Origin: Fodinibacter sp963834965
GTDB taxonomy: Bacteria > Actinomycetota > Actinomycetes > Actinomycetales > Dermatophilaceae
Assembly: GCA_963834965.1 (NCBI GenBank)
Contig: CAWIEI010000004.1
Span: 62,001 to 126,000 of the forward strand
Direction of reading: 5' to 3'
Length of the DNA: 64,000 bases
In this document: in pieces, positions 25,605-33,241 of the stretch
Layout: each line of letters opens with the position of its first letter
Numbering within the stretch: the first letter of the stretch is position 1
Translations under genes and position numbers: made by a program
The notes under the pieces: model-generated
Told to the model about the DNA's origin: nothing
The model's input: only the letters and a program-made list of their open reading frames with translations
Databases searched by the model: none

Positions 25605-27080
25605 TCAGGGAAGGGTGAAGATCGTGCGGTGCCACGGCTTGTGGGCGACCGCGGTGTTGTCGTGCATCACGTGCTTGATGTTGGTGTACTCGTCGAACGA
25701 GTAGGCCGACATGTCCTTGCCGAAACCACTGTGCCGGTAACCACCGTGCGGCATCTCGCTGATGATCGGGATGTGGTCGTTGACCCACACGCAGCCGGCC
25801 CGGATCTCACGGGTGGCCCGGCCGGCGCGGTAGGTGTCGCGGGTCCAGGCGGACGCGGCGAGCCCGAACTCGGTGTCGTTGGCCAGGGAGATGGCCTCGT
25901 CGTCGTCGTCGAACGCCACGACCACGAGCACCGGGCCGAACACCTCGTCGCGCCAGATCTCGCTGTCGAGCGGCACGTCGCTGACCAGGGTGGGCTCGTA
26001 GTAGCAGCCACGGGCGAGGTCGCCGGTGGGGGTGGCGCCGCCGGCGACGACCTTCGCGTAGCCCCGGGCTCGGTCGACCATGCCGGCCACCTTGGTCTGG
26101 TGGGCGGCCGAGCTGAGCGGGCCGAGATCGGTGGCCTCGTCGCCGGTGGGGCCGATGCGCACGGCGGCCATCAGGTCGGCGACGCCGGTGACGAACGCGT
26201 CGTACACGGAGCGGTGCACGATGGCGCGGGTGGCGGCGGTGCAGTCCTGACCGGCGTTGATGAGGGATGCCGCGACGGCGCCGTGGACGGCCGCCTCGAG
26301 GTCGGCGTCGTCGAAGACCACGAACGGGGCCTTGCCGCCGAGCTCGAGGTGCACGCGCTTGCCGGTGGCGGATGCCGTGGCCATCACCTGGCGCCCGACG
26401 CTGGTCGAGCCGGTGAAGCTCGTCATGGCGACGTCGGGGTGGCCCACGAGGTGCTGGCCGGCCACGGGACCGGTGCCGGTGACGACGTTGACCACGCCTG
26501 CGGGAGCGCCCGCCTCGGTGAAGGCCTCGGCGAAGAGGATCGAGGTGAGCGGAGTGATCTCGGCCGGCTTGAGCACGATGGTGTTGCCGGCGGCGATGGC
26601 GGGCAGCACCTTCCAGGCGGCCATCTGCAGCGGGTAGTTCCACGGGGCGATCGAGCCGACGACGCCGATCGGCTCGCGCCGGATGGATGAGGTGTGGTCG
26701 CCGGAGTACTCGGCGCTGGCCATGCCGTCGAGCCGGCGGGCGGCGGTGCCGAAGAAGGCGGTGTTGTCGACGGTGCCCGGCACGTCGAACTGGCGGGCCA
26801 GCCGGATCGGCTTGCCGGCCTGGCGGCTCTCGAGCTGCGCGAGCTCCTCGGCGCGCTCGTCGAGGAGCTGCGCCGCCTTGAGCAGCACGGTCGAGCGCTC
26901 GGCCGGCGTGGCCCGGCTCCACTCCTCGAACGCGGTGGATGCCGCGGCGACCGCGGCGTCGACGTCGTCGTGCCCCGCGAGGGTCACCGTCTCGATCACC
27001 TCGTTGGTGCTCGGGTCGAGCACGTCGAAGGTCTGGCCCGAGGTGGCGTCGCGCCGTTGCCCGCCGATGTACTGGTGCAT
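25605..27080 (-). CDS. Aldehyde dehydrogenase, gamma-aminobutyraldehyde dehydrogenase-like
   Basis: 491 residues from the ATG at 27078-27080; an ATG four codons earlier (27092) is possible and neither has a clear ribosome site. The catalytic Glu is in LELGGKAPFVVFDDADLE and the catalytic Cys in NAGQDCTAATRAIVH. NAD-binding is marked by GSIAPWNYPLQMA and TSFTGSTSVGRQV. NAGQDC and the overall pattern resemble PatD/Prr enzymes that oxidise 4-aminobutyraldehyde to GABA. Gene order with the aminotransferase supports polyamine catabolism. Confidence 0.88.
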   Translation of the reverse strand: MHQYIGGQRRDATSGQTFDVLDPSTNEVIETVTLAGHDDVDAAVAAASTAFEEWSRATPAERSTVLLKAAQLLDERAEELAQLESRQAGKPIRLARQFDVPGTVDNTAFFGTAARRLDGMASAEYSGDHTSSIRREPIGVVGSIAPWNYPLQMAAWKVLPAIAAGNTIVLKPAEITPLTSILFAEAFTEAGAPAGVVNVVTGTGPVAGQHLVGHPDVAMTSFTGSTSVGRQVMATASATGKRVHLELGGKAPFVVFDDADLEAAVHGAVAASLINAGQDCTAATRAIVHRSVYDAFVTGVADLMAAVRIGPTGDEATDLGPLSSAAHQTKVAGMVDRARGYAKVVAGGATPTGDLARGCYYEPTLVSDVPLDSEIWRDEVFGPVLVVVAFDDDDEAISLANDTEFGLAASAWTRDTYRAGRATREIRAGCVWVNDHIPIISEMPHGGYRHSGFGKDMSAYSFDEYTNIKHVMHDNTAVAHKPWHRTIFTLP

Positions 27081-27234
27081 GGGCGCGAGCATACGGGGCG
27101 GTCGTGGGTTCCGGAAAGTGCAGTCACCACGATGTCCAGGTGCGGATTCCGCAGTGCGCGAGTGTCACGGCATCCGGTATCGGTCGGTTCGGCCGGCACC
27201 GGCCCGGTGCGCCCAGGACCCTCGGACGTGCGGA

Positions 27235-27269
27235 CGGGGCGCCGGCCACCCGTGGTGACCGGCGCCCCG
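27235..27269 (-). terminator. Terminator of the HU gene
   Basis: A 16-base stem with one mismatch (27235-27250 pairing with 27254-27269) and a 3-base loop starts 31 bases downstream of the HU stop. The core GGGGCGCCGG pairs with CCGGCGCCCC. The rest of the 219-base gap (27081-27299) shows nothing else. Confidence 0.75.
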
Positions 27270-27299
27270 TCGCCGTCGGACGTGCTGTGCAGCTCGGTG

Positions 27300-27575
27300 T
27301 CAGCCGTTCACCGCGCGCTTGAGCTGCGCGGCCGCCTTGAAGCCGACCGAGGTCGACGCCGCGATGGCGATCTCCTCGCCGGTCTGCGGGTTGCGGCCGG
27401 TGCGGGCCGCGCGCTCGCGGGTCTCGAACGTGCCGAACCCGGCGAGCCGGACGTCCTCACCCTTGGCGAGCTGCTCACCGATGACGTCGAGCGCCGCGCC
27501 GAGGATCTCCTCGGCGGCGGCAGCGGAGACGTCGGCGCGCTGCGCGACGACCTGGGCGATGTCCTTCTTGGTCAT
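27300..27575 (-). CDS. HU-family nucleoid DNA-binding protein
   Basis: 91 residues with the HU core: an N-terminal helical part (KKDIAQVVAQRADVSAAAAEEIL) and the beta-arm segment RLAGFGTFETRERAARTGRNPQTGE. It lacks the long Lys/Ala-rich C-terminal tail of mycobacterial and many actinobacterial HupB proteins, so this is the short bacterial-type form. TAGGAGTGAC precedes the ATG. It is a single-gene unit ended by a strong hairpin and should be highly expressed. Confidence 0.95.
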   Translation of the reverse strand: MTKKDIAQVVAQRADVSAAAAEEILGAALDVIGEQLAKGEDVRLAGFGTFETRERAARTGRNPQTGEEIAIAASTSVGFKAAAQLKRAVNG

Positions 27576-27627
27576 GTCACTCCTAGATGCGGGGAATCAA
27601 TCGTGTCGACGCTAGCAAAGGCCGCGG

Positions 27628-28596
27628 TCAGAACCACGGATCCCCCCACGAGACGTCGCGTGCTGCACGGTAGGCGATCGGGTCGCGTCTCGTCACCACC
27701 AGCCGCTCCGCGGACCCCGAGGCGTCGCAGACCTCGAGCTGCACCAGCCCCTTGCGGCTGACCGGATGCCGCAGCACCCGAGCCGCCGCGGGCGGCAGCG
27801 GCTCGCGGCTCCCGATCACGTACGAGAACTTCTCGTCCTCGTGGCCGAGCCGGCCGCCCTTGACCCGGCGATGCAGGGCGCTGCGGTCGAGCCGCACGGC
27901 GAAGTGGCACCAGTCGCCGGGCCGGGCCGCCACCGGGCACGCGCCGTCCTGGGGGCACGGAGCCAGCAGGTGCCAGCCCGCGGCGGTGAGCCGGGAGCGC
28001 GCGCGCAGCACTGCGGCATACCCGCGGGGGGTGCCGGGCTCGACGACGAGCACGAGCCGGGATGACGCTGCCAGCGCCGCGTCGACCACCGGCGCCTGCT
28101 GGGACTCGGCCAGCTCGCCGAGCAGGTAGCTGACCACCACCAGGTCGGCCGCGGGCAGCACGGCGCCGGGGCCGAGCAGCCTCCGCGACCAGCTCGCGCC
28201 GGCCACCGCCGCCGGCCCGTGCTGCGCGATGCGTGTACCGAGGGTCAATGCGTCGTCGGAGCCGTCGAGCACGGTCGCCCGCTCCAGCGAGCCGAACGCC
28301 TCGGCTGCCGCCCAGGTCGCCGCGCCCGTGCCACCGCCGACGTCGACCAGGCTGCGCACGTCGAGGTCGGGGGCCAGCGCGGTGGCGTGGCGCAGCGCCC
28401 GCGCCACGGCGGCGTGCGTGGCCGGCATCCGGTAGGCGGCGTAGGCGGCCGCAGTCGTGGGGTCGCGCAGCACCTGGGCGGTGGGGGGAGCTCCGGCGCG
28501 GTAGGCGTCGATCAGTGATGCGGTGGCGCGCCGCAGCGGCTCGGCCGGCAGGCCGTCGAGCACGGCGTCGAGGGCGCGGCTGAGCGTGTGCGGCAC
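27628..28596 (-). CDS. Rsm22-like small ribosomal subunit methyltransferase
   Basis: 322 residues from a GTG. The SAM-binding motif SLVDVGGGTGAATWA is near residue 90. The C-terminal part has the Cys cluster CPQDGACPVAARPGDWCHF followed by the RLDRSALHRRVKGG and EDEKFSYV segments typical of the Rsm22/mtRsm22 family, which is linked to small-subunit assembly and may carry an iron-sulfur cluster. Its role in bacteria is little studied. The long 5' reading frame starts earlier, but the GTG at 28594-28596 gives the expected family N-terminus. Confidence 0.82.
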   Translation of the reverse strand: MPHTLSRALDAVLDGLPAEPLRRATASLIDAYRAGAPPTAQVLRDPTTAAAYAAYRMPATHAAVARALRHATALAPDLDVRSLVDVGGGTGAATWAAAEAFGSLERATVLDGSDDALTLGTRIAQHGPAAVAGASWSRRLLGPGAVLPAADLVVVSYLLGELAESQQAPVVDAALAASSRLVLVVEPGTPRGYAAVLRARSRLTAAGWHLLAPCPQDGACPVAARPGDWCHFAVRLDRSALHRRVKGGRLGHEDEKFSYVIGSREPLPPAAARVLRHPVSRKGLVQLEVCDASGSAERLVVTRRDPIAYRAARDVSWGDPWF

Positions 28597-28681
28597 GCCG
28601 CCATCGTGCCGGATGGGGACGGAATCGGGATGACATCGGGAACCGTGGGTGTTCAACCCCCCGAATCGCCACGTGCGGAAT

Positions 28682-28697
28682 ATACCCGCGGGGGTAT
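28682..28697. promoter_or_regulatory. CstR/CsoR-type operator 1 (thioredoxin promoter)
   Basis: ATACCCGCGGGGGTAT: perfect 6-base arms ATACCC/GGGTAT around 4 bases. A TATTAT hexamer at 28695-28700 overlaps it and could be the -10 of the thioredoxin gene 52 bases downstream. A further half site, TTACCCC, follows. Confidence 0.75.
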
Positions 28698-28748
28698 TAT
28701 GTTACCCCTGCGAACGGACCACCGGACCCCGACCGAGGAGTACCCAGC

Positions 28749-29126
28749 ATGGCCACCGTCGAGCTCACCGCCGACACCTTCGAGCAGACCATCACGACGA
28801 GCGACATCGTGCTCATCGACTGGTGGGCGTCGTGGTGCGGCCCCTGCCGCCAGTTCGCGCCGACCTACGAGAAGTCCAGCCTGAAGCACGACGACGTCGT
28901 GTTCGGCAAGGTCGACACCGAGGCGGAGCAGGCCCTGGCCGGCGCCGCCCAGATCACCTCGATCCCCACCATCATGGGCTTCCGCGAGGGCATCCTCGTG
29001 TTCCGCCAGTCCGGGGCGCTGCCGCCGGCCGGCCTGGAGCAGGTCATCGAGGGGATCAAGGGCCTCGACATGGACGACGTGCGTCGTCAGGTGTCGGCCC
29101 AGCAGGCCGCGCCGCAGCAGGCCTGA
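28749..29126 (+). CDS. trxA: Thioredoxin
   Basis: 125 residues with the active site WCGPC at 29-33 in IDWWASWCGPCRQFAPTYEK and the cis-Pro segment TSIPTIMGF. It reduces disulfides, and can reduce persulfides or polysulfides, in the cytoplasm. Its promoter carries a copy of the operator found at the other sulfur genes nearby, and the next gene downstream is the CstR-type regulator, so it is probably induced by reactive sulfur species rather than being the housekeeping thioredoxin. The last 15 residues are Gln/Ala-rich. GAGGAG lies 8 bases before the ATG. Confidence 0.92.
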   Translation: MATVELTADTFEQTITTSDIVLIDWWASWCGPCRQFAPTYEKSSLKHDDVVFGKVDTEAEQALAGAAQITSIPTIMGFREGILVFRQSGALPPAGLEQVIEGIKGLDMDDVRRQVSAQQAAPQQA

Positions 29127-29157
29127 CCGGCGGAGCCGCGTCGACCGGCCACGCCGG

Positions 29158-29215
29158 TGCGCAGAAGTTCGGATGCCGCGCAGCAATTACCGCGCGGCAT
29201 CCGAACTTCTGCGTG
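29158..29215. repeat. Palindromic intergenic repeat, copy 1
   Basis: A perfect 21-base inverted repeat (29161-29181 with 29192-29212) containing GAAGTTCGGATGCCGCGC, with a 10-base loop. The right half is identical over 25 bases to the repeat at 37271-37328. It lies between the thioredoxin and cstR genes and may also act as a transcript terminator or stabiliser. Confidence 0.9.
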
Positions 29216-29263
29216 ACGGGCACACTCACCGCCCGTCGCCGCTGCGTTCTGGCCCCCGTGGCA

Positions 29264-29279
29264 ATACGTCCGGGGGTAT
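29264..29279. promoter_or_regulatory. CstR/CsoR-type operator 2 (cstR promoter)
   Basis: ATACGTCCGGGGGTAT has the same 16-base layout as operator 1, with a perfect right arm GGGTAT and a degenerate left arm (ATACgt). It lies 39 bases before the cstR start, consistent with weaker autoregulation. Confidence 0.6.
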
Positions 29280-29317
29280 CTTTGGCACAGCACATCCACC
29301 GACCCGGAGGACCACGC

Positions 29318-29578
29318 ATGGAGCTCAACCCCGACGAGATGCAGGCCGTCGTCAAGCGACTCAAGCGTGCCCAGGGCCAGATCGGCGGCGTGCTGAAGAT
29401 GATCGACGAGGGCCGTGAGTGCCAGGACATCGTCACCCAGCTCGCTGCGGTCTCCAAGGCGCTCGACCGGGCCGGGTTCGCGGTCATCGCGCTCGGCCTG
29501 CGGCAGTGCATCACCGACCCCGAGGGGCACGAGATGGATGTCGACACCATGGAGAAGCTCTTCCTGTCGCTCGCATGA
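29318..29578 (+). CDS. cstR: CstR-type (CsoR/DUF156 family) persulfide-sensing repressor
   Basis: 86 residues, all-helical DUF156 fold: RLKRAQGQIGGVLKMIDEGREC then DIVTQLAAVSKALDRAG. Cys35 and Cys64 are 29 residues apart, the spacing of the two reactive cysteines of S. aureus CstR (Cys31/Cys60). The His that copper-sensing CsoR proteins carry four residues before the second Cys is Gly60 here, so copper binding is unlikely and persulfide/tetrasulfide sensing is favoured. Its own promoter and three others within 6 kb carry the likely operator. The stop overlaps the next start in ATGA. Confidence 0.85.
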   Translation: MELNPDEMQAVVKRLKRAQGQIGGVLKMIDEGRECQDIVTQLAAVSKALDRAGFAVIALGLRQCITDPEGHEMDVDTMEKLFLSLA

Positions 29579-30255
29579 GCCGGCCGACGATGGATTCCGC
29601 CGCCTGGGACGCCCGGTATGCCGGTACCGACCTCGTGTGGTCGGCCGGCCCGAACGTGTGGGTGCGCGAGCTGTGCGCCCCGATGCCGCCCGGGGTCGCC
29701 CTCGACGTCGCGGCCGGGGAGGGCCGCAACGCGCTGTGGCTCGTCGAGCAGGGCTGGGACGTCGTCGCGGCGGACTTCTCGGCCGTGGGCGTCCAGCGGA
29801 TGAGCGAGATCGCCGACCGCCGTCTGGCGCAGCGCCGCTCGTCATTCACGGCCGTGGTGGCCGACGCCACCCAGCCGGCCCCGCGTCCCCCGGGTGACCT
29901 GTTGGTCGACTCCGGGACGGATGCCGGTGCGGACGGTGCGGCCTACGACCTGGTGCTGATCTCGTACCTGCACCTGCCGCGCACTGACTGGGTCGAGGCG
30001 CTCGCGGCCGCCGTGCGCGCGACCGTCGTCGGCGGGGCCGTGCTCGTCGTGTCCCACGCGGTGCGCAACCTCAGCGAGGGCGTCGGCGGCCCGCAGGACC
30101 GCACCATCCTGCTCGACCCCGAGGACGTCATCGCCGCGGCCGCCGAGCTGCCGGTCGACGTCGAGCTGGCGCAGCTGCGGCGGCGGGATGTCGAGGGGAG
30201 CGACCGACCGGCCCTCGACACCGTCGTGCTGTTCCGCAAGCGCTCCGACGGCTGA
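29575..30255 (+). CDS. Class I SAM-dependent methyltransferase (TehB/thiol methyltransferase-like)
   Basis: 226 residues. It begins SAAWDARYAGTDLVWSAGPN and has the SAM motif ALDVAAGEGRNALWLVEQGWDVVAADFSAVG, the layout of TehB-like and thiol/tellurite methyltransferases. Its ATG overlaps the cstR stop by 4 bases, so it is coupled to the persulfide sensor, suggesting methylation of a sulfur, selenium or tellurium compound. The substrate is inferred from context only. Its last codons form part of the first unit of a 52-base tandem repeat. Confidence 0.8.
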   Translation: MSRPTMDSAAWDARYAGTDLVWSAGPNVWVRELCAPMPPGVALDVAAGEGRNALWLVEQGWDVVAADFSAVGVQRMSEIADRRLAQRRSSFTAVVADATQPAPRPPGDLLVDSGTDAGADGAAYDLVLISYLHLPRTDWVEALAAAVRATVVGGAVLVVSHAVRNLSEGVGGPQDRTILLDPEDVIAAAAELPVDVELAQLRRRDVEGSDRPALDTVVLFRKRSDG

Positions 30256-30395
30256 CCCGGCAGGGCCGTCCTCAGATCGACCAATAGGTCACACGGGGGA
30301 CGGCTGACCCGGCAGCGCCGTCCTCAGATCGACCAATAGGTCACACGGGGGACGGCTGACCCGGCAGCGCCGTCCTCAGATCGACCAATAGGTCA
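30249..30395. repeat. 52-bp tandem repeat, 2.8 copies, with palindromic cores
   Basis: Units start at 30249, 30301 and 30353, nearly identical. Each holds a hairpin (GGACGGC pairing with GCCGTCC in copies 2 and 3) and the sequence AGATCGACCAATAGGTCA, itself a near-palindrome GACC-N4-GGTC. The array begins within the methyltransferase stop region and fills the gap to the converging reductase gene. A related array lies at 49912-50040. Confidence 0.95.
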
Positions 30396-30435
30396 ATCTC
30401 GGGACACCCATGCCGGGCGGGTGCAGGTCCGCCCG

Positions 30436-32091
30436 TCAGCCGACCGGCTCCAGGGCGCTGACCTGCGCCTGCGAACGGATGCCGGCCTGCCAGGTGCGGA
30501 TTCCGCCGTCGAGGTTGCGCACGTCCCGGCCGTGCTGGGCGAGGATGCGGGCCGCGGTGTGGCCACGCACCCCCACCGCGCAGTGCACGACGACCGGCCC
30601 GGCCGGGATCTCGCCGAGCCGCTCGCGCAGCGAGTTGAGCGGGAGGTGCAGCGCGCCCGGGATGACGCCCACGGCCGCCCGCTCACCGGCGTCGCGCACG
30701 TCGACGACCACGGCACCGGACGCCACGGCATCCGCCAGCTCGTGCCACTGCACCGAGGCGCTGGTGCCGCGACGCAGGTTGTCGGCCACGTGGCCGAGCA
30801 TGTTGACCGGGTCCTTGGCCGAGGAGAAGGCCGGCGCATAGGCGAGCTCGAGGTCGGCGAGCGCGCTGGCCCGCAGCCCCCCGGTGATGGCGGTGGCGAT
30901 GACGTCGATCCGCTTGTCGACACCGGAATCGCCGACCCCCTGCGCGCCCAGGATGGCGTCGGTGTCGGGGTCGACGAGCAGCTTCAGGGCCATGGCGTCG
31001 GCGCCCGGGTAGTAGGTGGCGTGCGAGGCGGGATGGGTGTGGATGGCCCGGTAGCGCCGGCCGGCGGCCCGCAGCCGCTTCTCGGACCAGCCGGTCGAGG
31101 CCACCTGCAGCCCGAAGACGCCGACGATGGCGGTACCCAGTACGGGCCGGTCGCGCACGGCCAGCCCGGCGATCACGTCTGCCGCCCGGCGGCCCTGCAG
31201 GTTGGCGGTGTTGGCCAGCGGCACCAGGGTGGGGGAGCCGTCGACGGCATCGACCTTCTCGACCGCGTCGCCGACGGCGAGGATGGCAGGGTCGGACGTT
31301 CGCAGCTGGTCGTCGACGAGGATGCCACCGCGCTCGCCGACCGCGAGCCCCGCGGCCTGCGCCAGCGTGGTCTCGGGGCGCACGCCGATCGCCGCCACCA
31401 CAAGGTCGGCGGGGATGGTCTCGCCGCTGGTGAGGGTGACGTCGTCGGGTCCGATGGCGGCGACGCCGGCGCCGAGGCGCAGGTCGACACCGTGCTCGCG
31501 GATGCGGTCGTGCACCGGGGTCACCATCTCGGGGTCGAGCGGGGTCATCACCTGCTCGGCAGCCTCGACGAGGGTGACCTGCACGCCGAGGTGCACGAGG
31601 TTCTCGGCGACCTCGACCCCGATGAAGCCACCGCCGACGACCACGGCGGTGCGGGCGCCGTGGGTGGCGGCCACGAGCGCATCGGTGTCCTCGACGTCGC
31701 GCAGCGACAGGGCGCGCTCGATACCGGGGATCGGCGGGCGCACCGCGTGGGCACCGGTCGACAGCACCAGGGCGTCATAGGGCAGCTCGAGCAGCTCGTC
31801 GGCCACGAGGTCGCGCACCACCAGCACGTGCCGGTCGCGGTCGATGCACACCGCCTCGGTGTGCACCCGGACGTCGAGCCCGAAGCGAGCGTGCAGCGCC
31901 TCCGGCGTCTGCAGCAGCAGCGACGACCGCTTCGCGATGACACCGCCCACGTGGTAGGGCAGGCCGCAGTTGGCGTAGGAGACGTGGCCGCTGCGCTCGA
32001 CGACCGTGATCTCGGCGTCCTCGAGCAGCCGGCGCAGGCGAGTGGCCGCGCTCATGCCGCCGGCGACACCCCCGATGATGAGAATCCGCAT
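30436..32091 (-). CDS. CoA-disulfide reductase fused to rhodanese (CoADR-Rhd)
   Basis: 551 residues. The FAD-binding motif RILIIGGVAGGMSAATR opens the protein; the single redox Cys42 lies in VSYANCGLPYHVGG; an NAD(P)-binding motif VVVGGGFIGVEVAENL follows. Residues about 450-551 are a rhodanese domain with active-site loop CAVGVRG (Cys504). This architecture is known from NAD(P)H-dependent persulfide, polysulfide and CoA-persulfide reductases. It starts 10 bases from operator 3, and so is probably de-repressed when CstR is persulfidated. It would reduce sulfane sulfur to sulfide in the cytoplasm. Confidence 0.93.
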   Translation of the reverse strand: MRILIIGGVAGGMSAATRLRRLLEDAEITVVERSGHVSYANCGLPYHVGGVIAKRSSLLLQTPEALHARFGLDVRVHTEAVCIDRDRHVLVVRDLVADELLELPYDALVLSTGAHAVRPPIPGIERALSLRDVEDTDALVAATHGARTAVVVGGGFIGVEVAENLVHLGVQVTLVEAAEQVMTPLDPEMVTPVHDRIREHGVDLRLGAGVAAIGPDDVTLTSGETIPADLVVAAIGVRPETTLAQAAGLAVGERGGILVDDQLRTSDPAILAVGDAVEKVDAVDGSPTLVPLANTANLQGRRAADVIAGLAVRDRPVLGTAIVGVFGLQVASTGWSEKRLRAAGRRYRAIHTHPASHATYYPGADAMALKLLVDPDTDAILGAQGVGDSGVDKRIDVIATAITGGLRASALADLELAYAPAFSSAKDPVNMLGHVADNLRRGTSASVQWHELADAVASGAVVVDVRDAGERAAVGVIPGALHLPLNSLRERLGEIPAGPVVVHCAVGVRGHTAARILAQHGRDVRNLDGGIRTWQAGIRSQAQVSALEPVG

Positions 32092-32100
32092 ACCGACCAG

Positions 32101-32118
32101 CATACCCCGTGGGGTATG
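32101..32118. promoter_or_regulatory. CstR/CsoR-type operator 3 (divergent promoter)
   Basis: CATACCCCGTGGGGTATG has perfect 8-base arms around GT and contains the ATACCC-N4-GGGTAT core at 32102-32117. It lies between the reductase-rhodanese gene and the divergent Cys-rich small gene, so one site could control both. Confidence 0.8.
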
Positions 32119-32157
32119 CTGCTCCGACATCGCCCCCGAGTACGAGGAGTTCCCGGC

Positions 32158-32319
32158 ATGTGCCGAGCAGTGACCTGCCGCAAGTGCGGCAAGACGACCT
32201 GGGCCGGCTGCGGCCAGCACGTCGACAGCGTGATGAGCGGCGTCCGCGCGGCCGATCGCTGCCAGGGCCACGCGAACGAGCCGAGCACCGGCTTCCTCAG
32301 CAAGCTCTTCGGCCGCTGA
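32158..32319 (+). CDS. Cys-rich mini-protein of the sulfur regulon
   Basis: 53 residues, function unknown. It has six potential metal or thiol ligands near the N-terminus: Cys2, Cys7, Cys10, Cys18, His21 and Cys35, in MCRAVTCRKCGK and WAGCGQH, resembling a zinc ribbon. The C-terminal FLSKLFGR is amphipathic. GAGGAG lies 8 bases before the ATG and operator 3 lies 40 bases upstream. It could be a metal-binding or sulfur-carrier peptide; I recall similar short proteins in actinobacteria but no assigned role. Confidence 0.75.
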   Translation: MCRAVTCRKCGKTTWAGCGQHVDSVMSGVRAADRCQGHANEPSTGFLSKLFGR

Positions 32320-32327
32320 GCTGCGCT

Positions 32328-32367
32328 GAGTGCGGAAACGGTTGCCAGGGCGACCACCTCCGCACTC
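32328..32367. terminator. Bidirectional hairpin between converging genes
   Basis: GAGTGCGGA (32328-32336) pairs perfectly with TCCGCACTC (32359-32367), 8 bases after the stop of the Cys-rich gene and 28 bases before the end of the converging methyltransferase gene. Confidence 0.7.
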
Positions 32368-32395
32368 GCCGCGAAGGGCGGGCAGGAGGTAGGGG

Positions 32396-33031
32396 TCAGC
32401 TGGCCGTTGGGGTGGCCGAGCCTGACACGAACCACAGCCAGGGTGTGGCCGGCCCGCCGCCGATGAACCCCGCGTAGGTCAGGTCCACGTCGAAGCCGGC
32501 GCCCGCCACGAGCGCCGCGATGTCGCGGTCGACGTGGCAGCCACCGGCCAGCGGACCCCAGAAGGGCTGGATGCGGCGCTGCCGGCGCGCGGTGGCCTCG
32601 TCGGGGGCGAGAGAGTGCTCGACGAAGCGCAGCGATCCCCCCCGCCGCAGCACCCGTCGGGCCTCCCCGAGCGCCTGCTCGATCGCCGGCACGGTGCACA
32701 TCGTCCAGGTCGACACCACGGTGTCGACGCTCGCGTCGGGCACCGGCAGGTAGGCGCCGTCCAGCCCGATCCGCGACACCGGCATCCCGGATGCCGAGAC
32801 GCGCGCCTGCGCGCGCTGCCAGGACAGCTCGGCCGGCTCGACCGCCAGCACCCGGCTCACCTCGCCGGGGTAGTACGCGAGGTTGCGCCCGGAGCCGAAA
32901 CCGATCTCGAGCACCTCGCCGGTGGCGCCGCCACAGACGGTCGTGCGCCAGCTGCCGGCCGTCGCGTCGTTGAGCCCGCGGTCGGTCAGGCGCGGCACCA
33001 CCTGCTCGTCCCACCACCGGCGCACGCCCAT
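32396..33031 (-). CDS. Class I SAM-dependent methyltransferase (UbiE-like)
   Basis: 211 residues from the ATG at 33029-33031. SAM motif EVLEIGFGSGRNLAYYP near residue 40; later VDTVVSTWTMCTVPAIEQAL and VLRRGGSLRFVEHSLAP. The RIQPFWGPLAGGCHVDRDI segment resembles human METTL7-type thiol methyltransferases, some of which methylate hydrogen sulfide, which would fit the sulfur context. That functional link is inference. It lies downstream of the SQR-like gene and the 52-residue gene on the same strand, 47 bases away, so it may be co-transcribed. Confidence 0.75.
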   Translation of the reverse strand: MGVRRWWDEQVVPRLTDRGLNDATAGSWRTTVCGGATGEVLEIGFGSGRNLAYYPGEVSRVLAVEPAELSWQRAQARVSASGMPVSRIGLDGAYLPVPDASVDTVVSTWTMCTVPAIEQALGEARRVLRRGGSLRFVEHSLAPDEATARRQRRIQPFWGPLAGGCHVDRDIAALVAGAGFDVDLTYAGFIGGGPATPWLWFVSGSATPTAS

Positions 33032-33077
33032 CGCCCCAGTGTGGCGCACGGGCATTGCGGGCCATCGGGCCGCCGGC

Positions 33078-33236
33078 TCAGCGGTGGCGCTTGAGCACCA
33101 TCCGCACGAGGCGCACCGAGAACGCGACGAACCGGAACGCCTGGACCGGCAGGCTCCGCCGCATCCGCAGCGTGCGTTCGGTGGGCAGCGGGGCGGCGCC
33201 GAGGTCGAGGGTGGGGCTGAACGTCTCGTGGCTCAT
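33078..33236 (-). CDS. Small basic amphipathic protein downstream of the SQR-like gene
   Basis: 52 residues, not recognised. The N-terminal half (SHETFSPTLDLGAAPLPTE) is polar; the C-terminal half (VQAFRFVAFSVRLVRMVLKRHR) is a basic amphipathic helix that could bind the membrane. It starts 5 bases after the SQR-like stop with GGAG 8 bases before its ATG, so it is very likely translated. It may anchor or assist the flavoprotein. Confidence 0.65.
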   Translation of the reverse strand: MSHETFSPTLDLGAAPLPTERTLRMRRSLPVQAFRFVAFSVRLVRMVLKRHR

Positions 33237-33241
33237 GTCGC

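Noticed and set aside
29318..29578. Copper-sensing CsoR
   Set aside because: The His four residues before the second Cys is replaced by Gly, and the neighbours are sulfur genes with no copper ATPase or chaperone.
30249..30395. Possible CRISPR array
   Set aside because: The 52-base units are joined head to tail without unique spacers and no cas gene is present; it is a tandem repeat.
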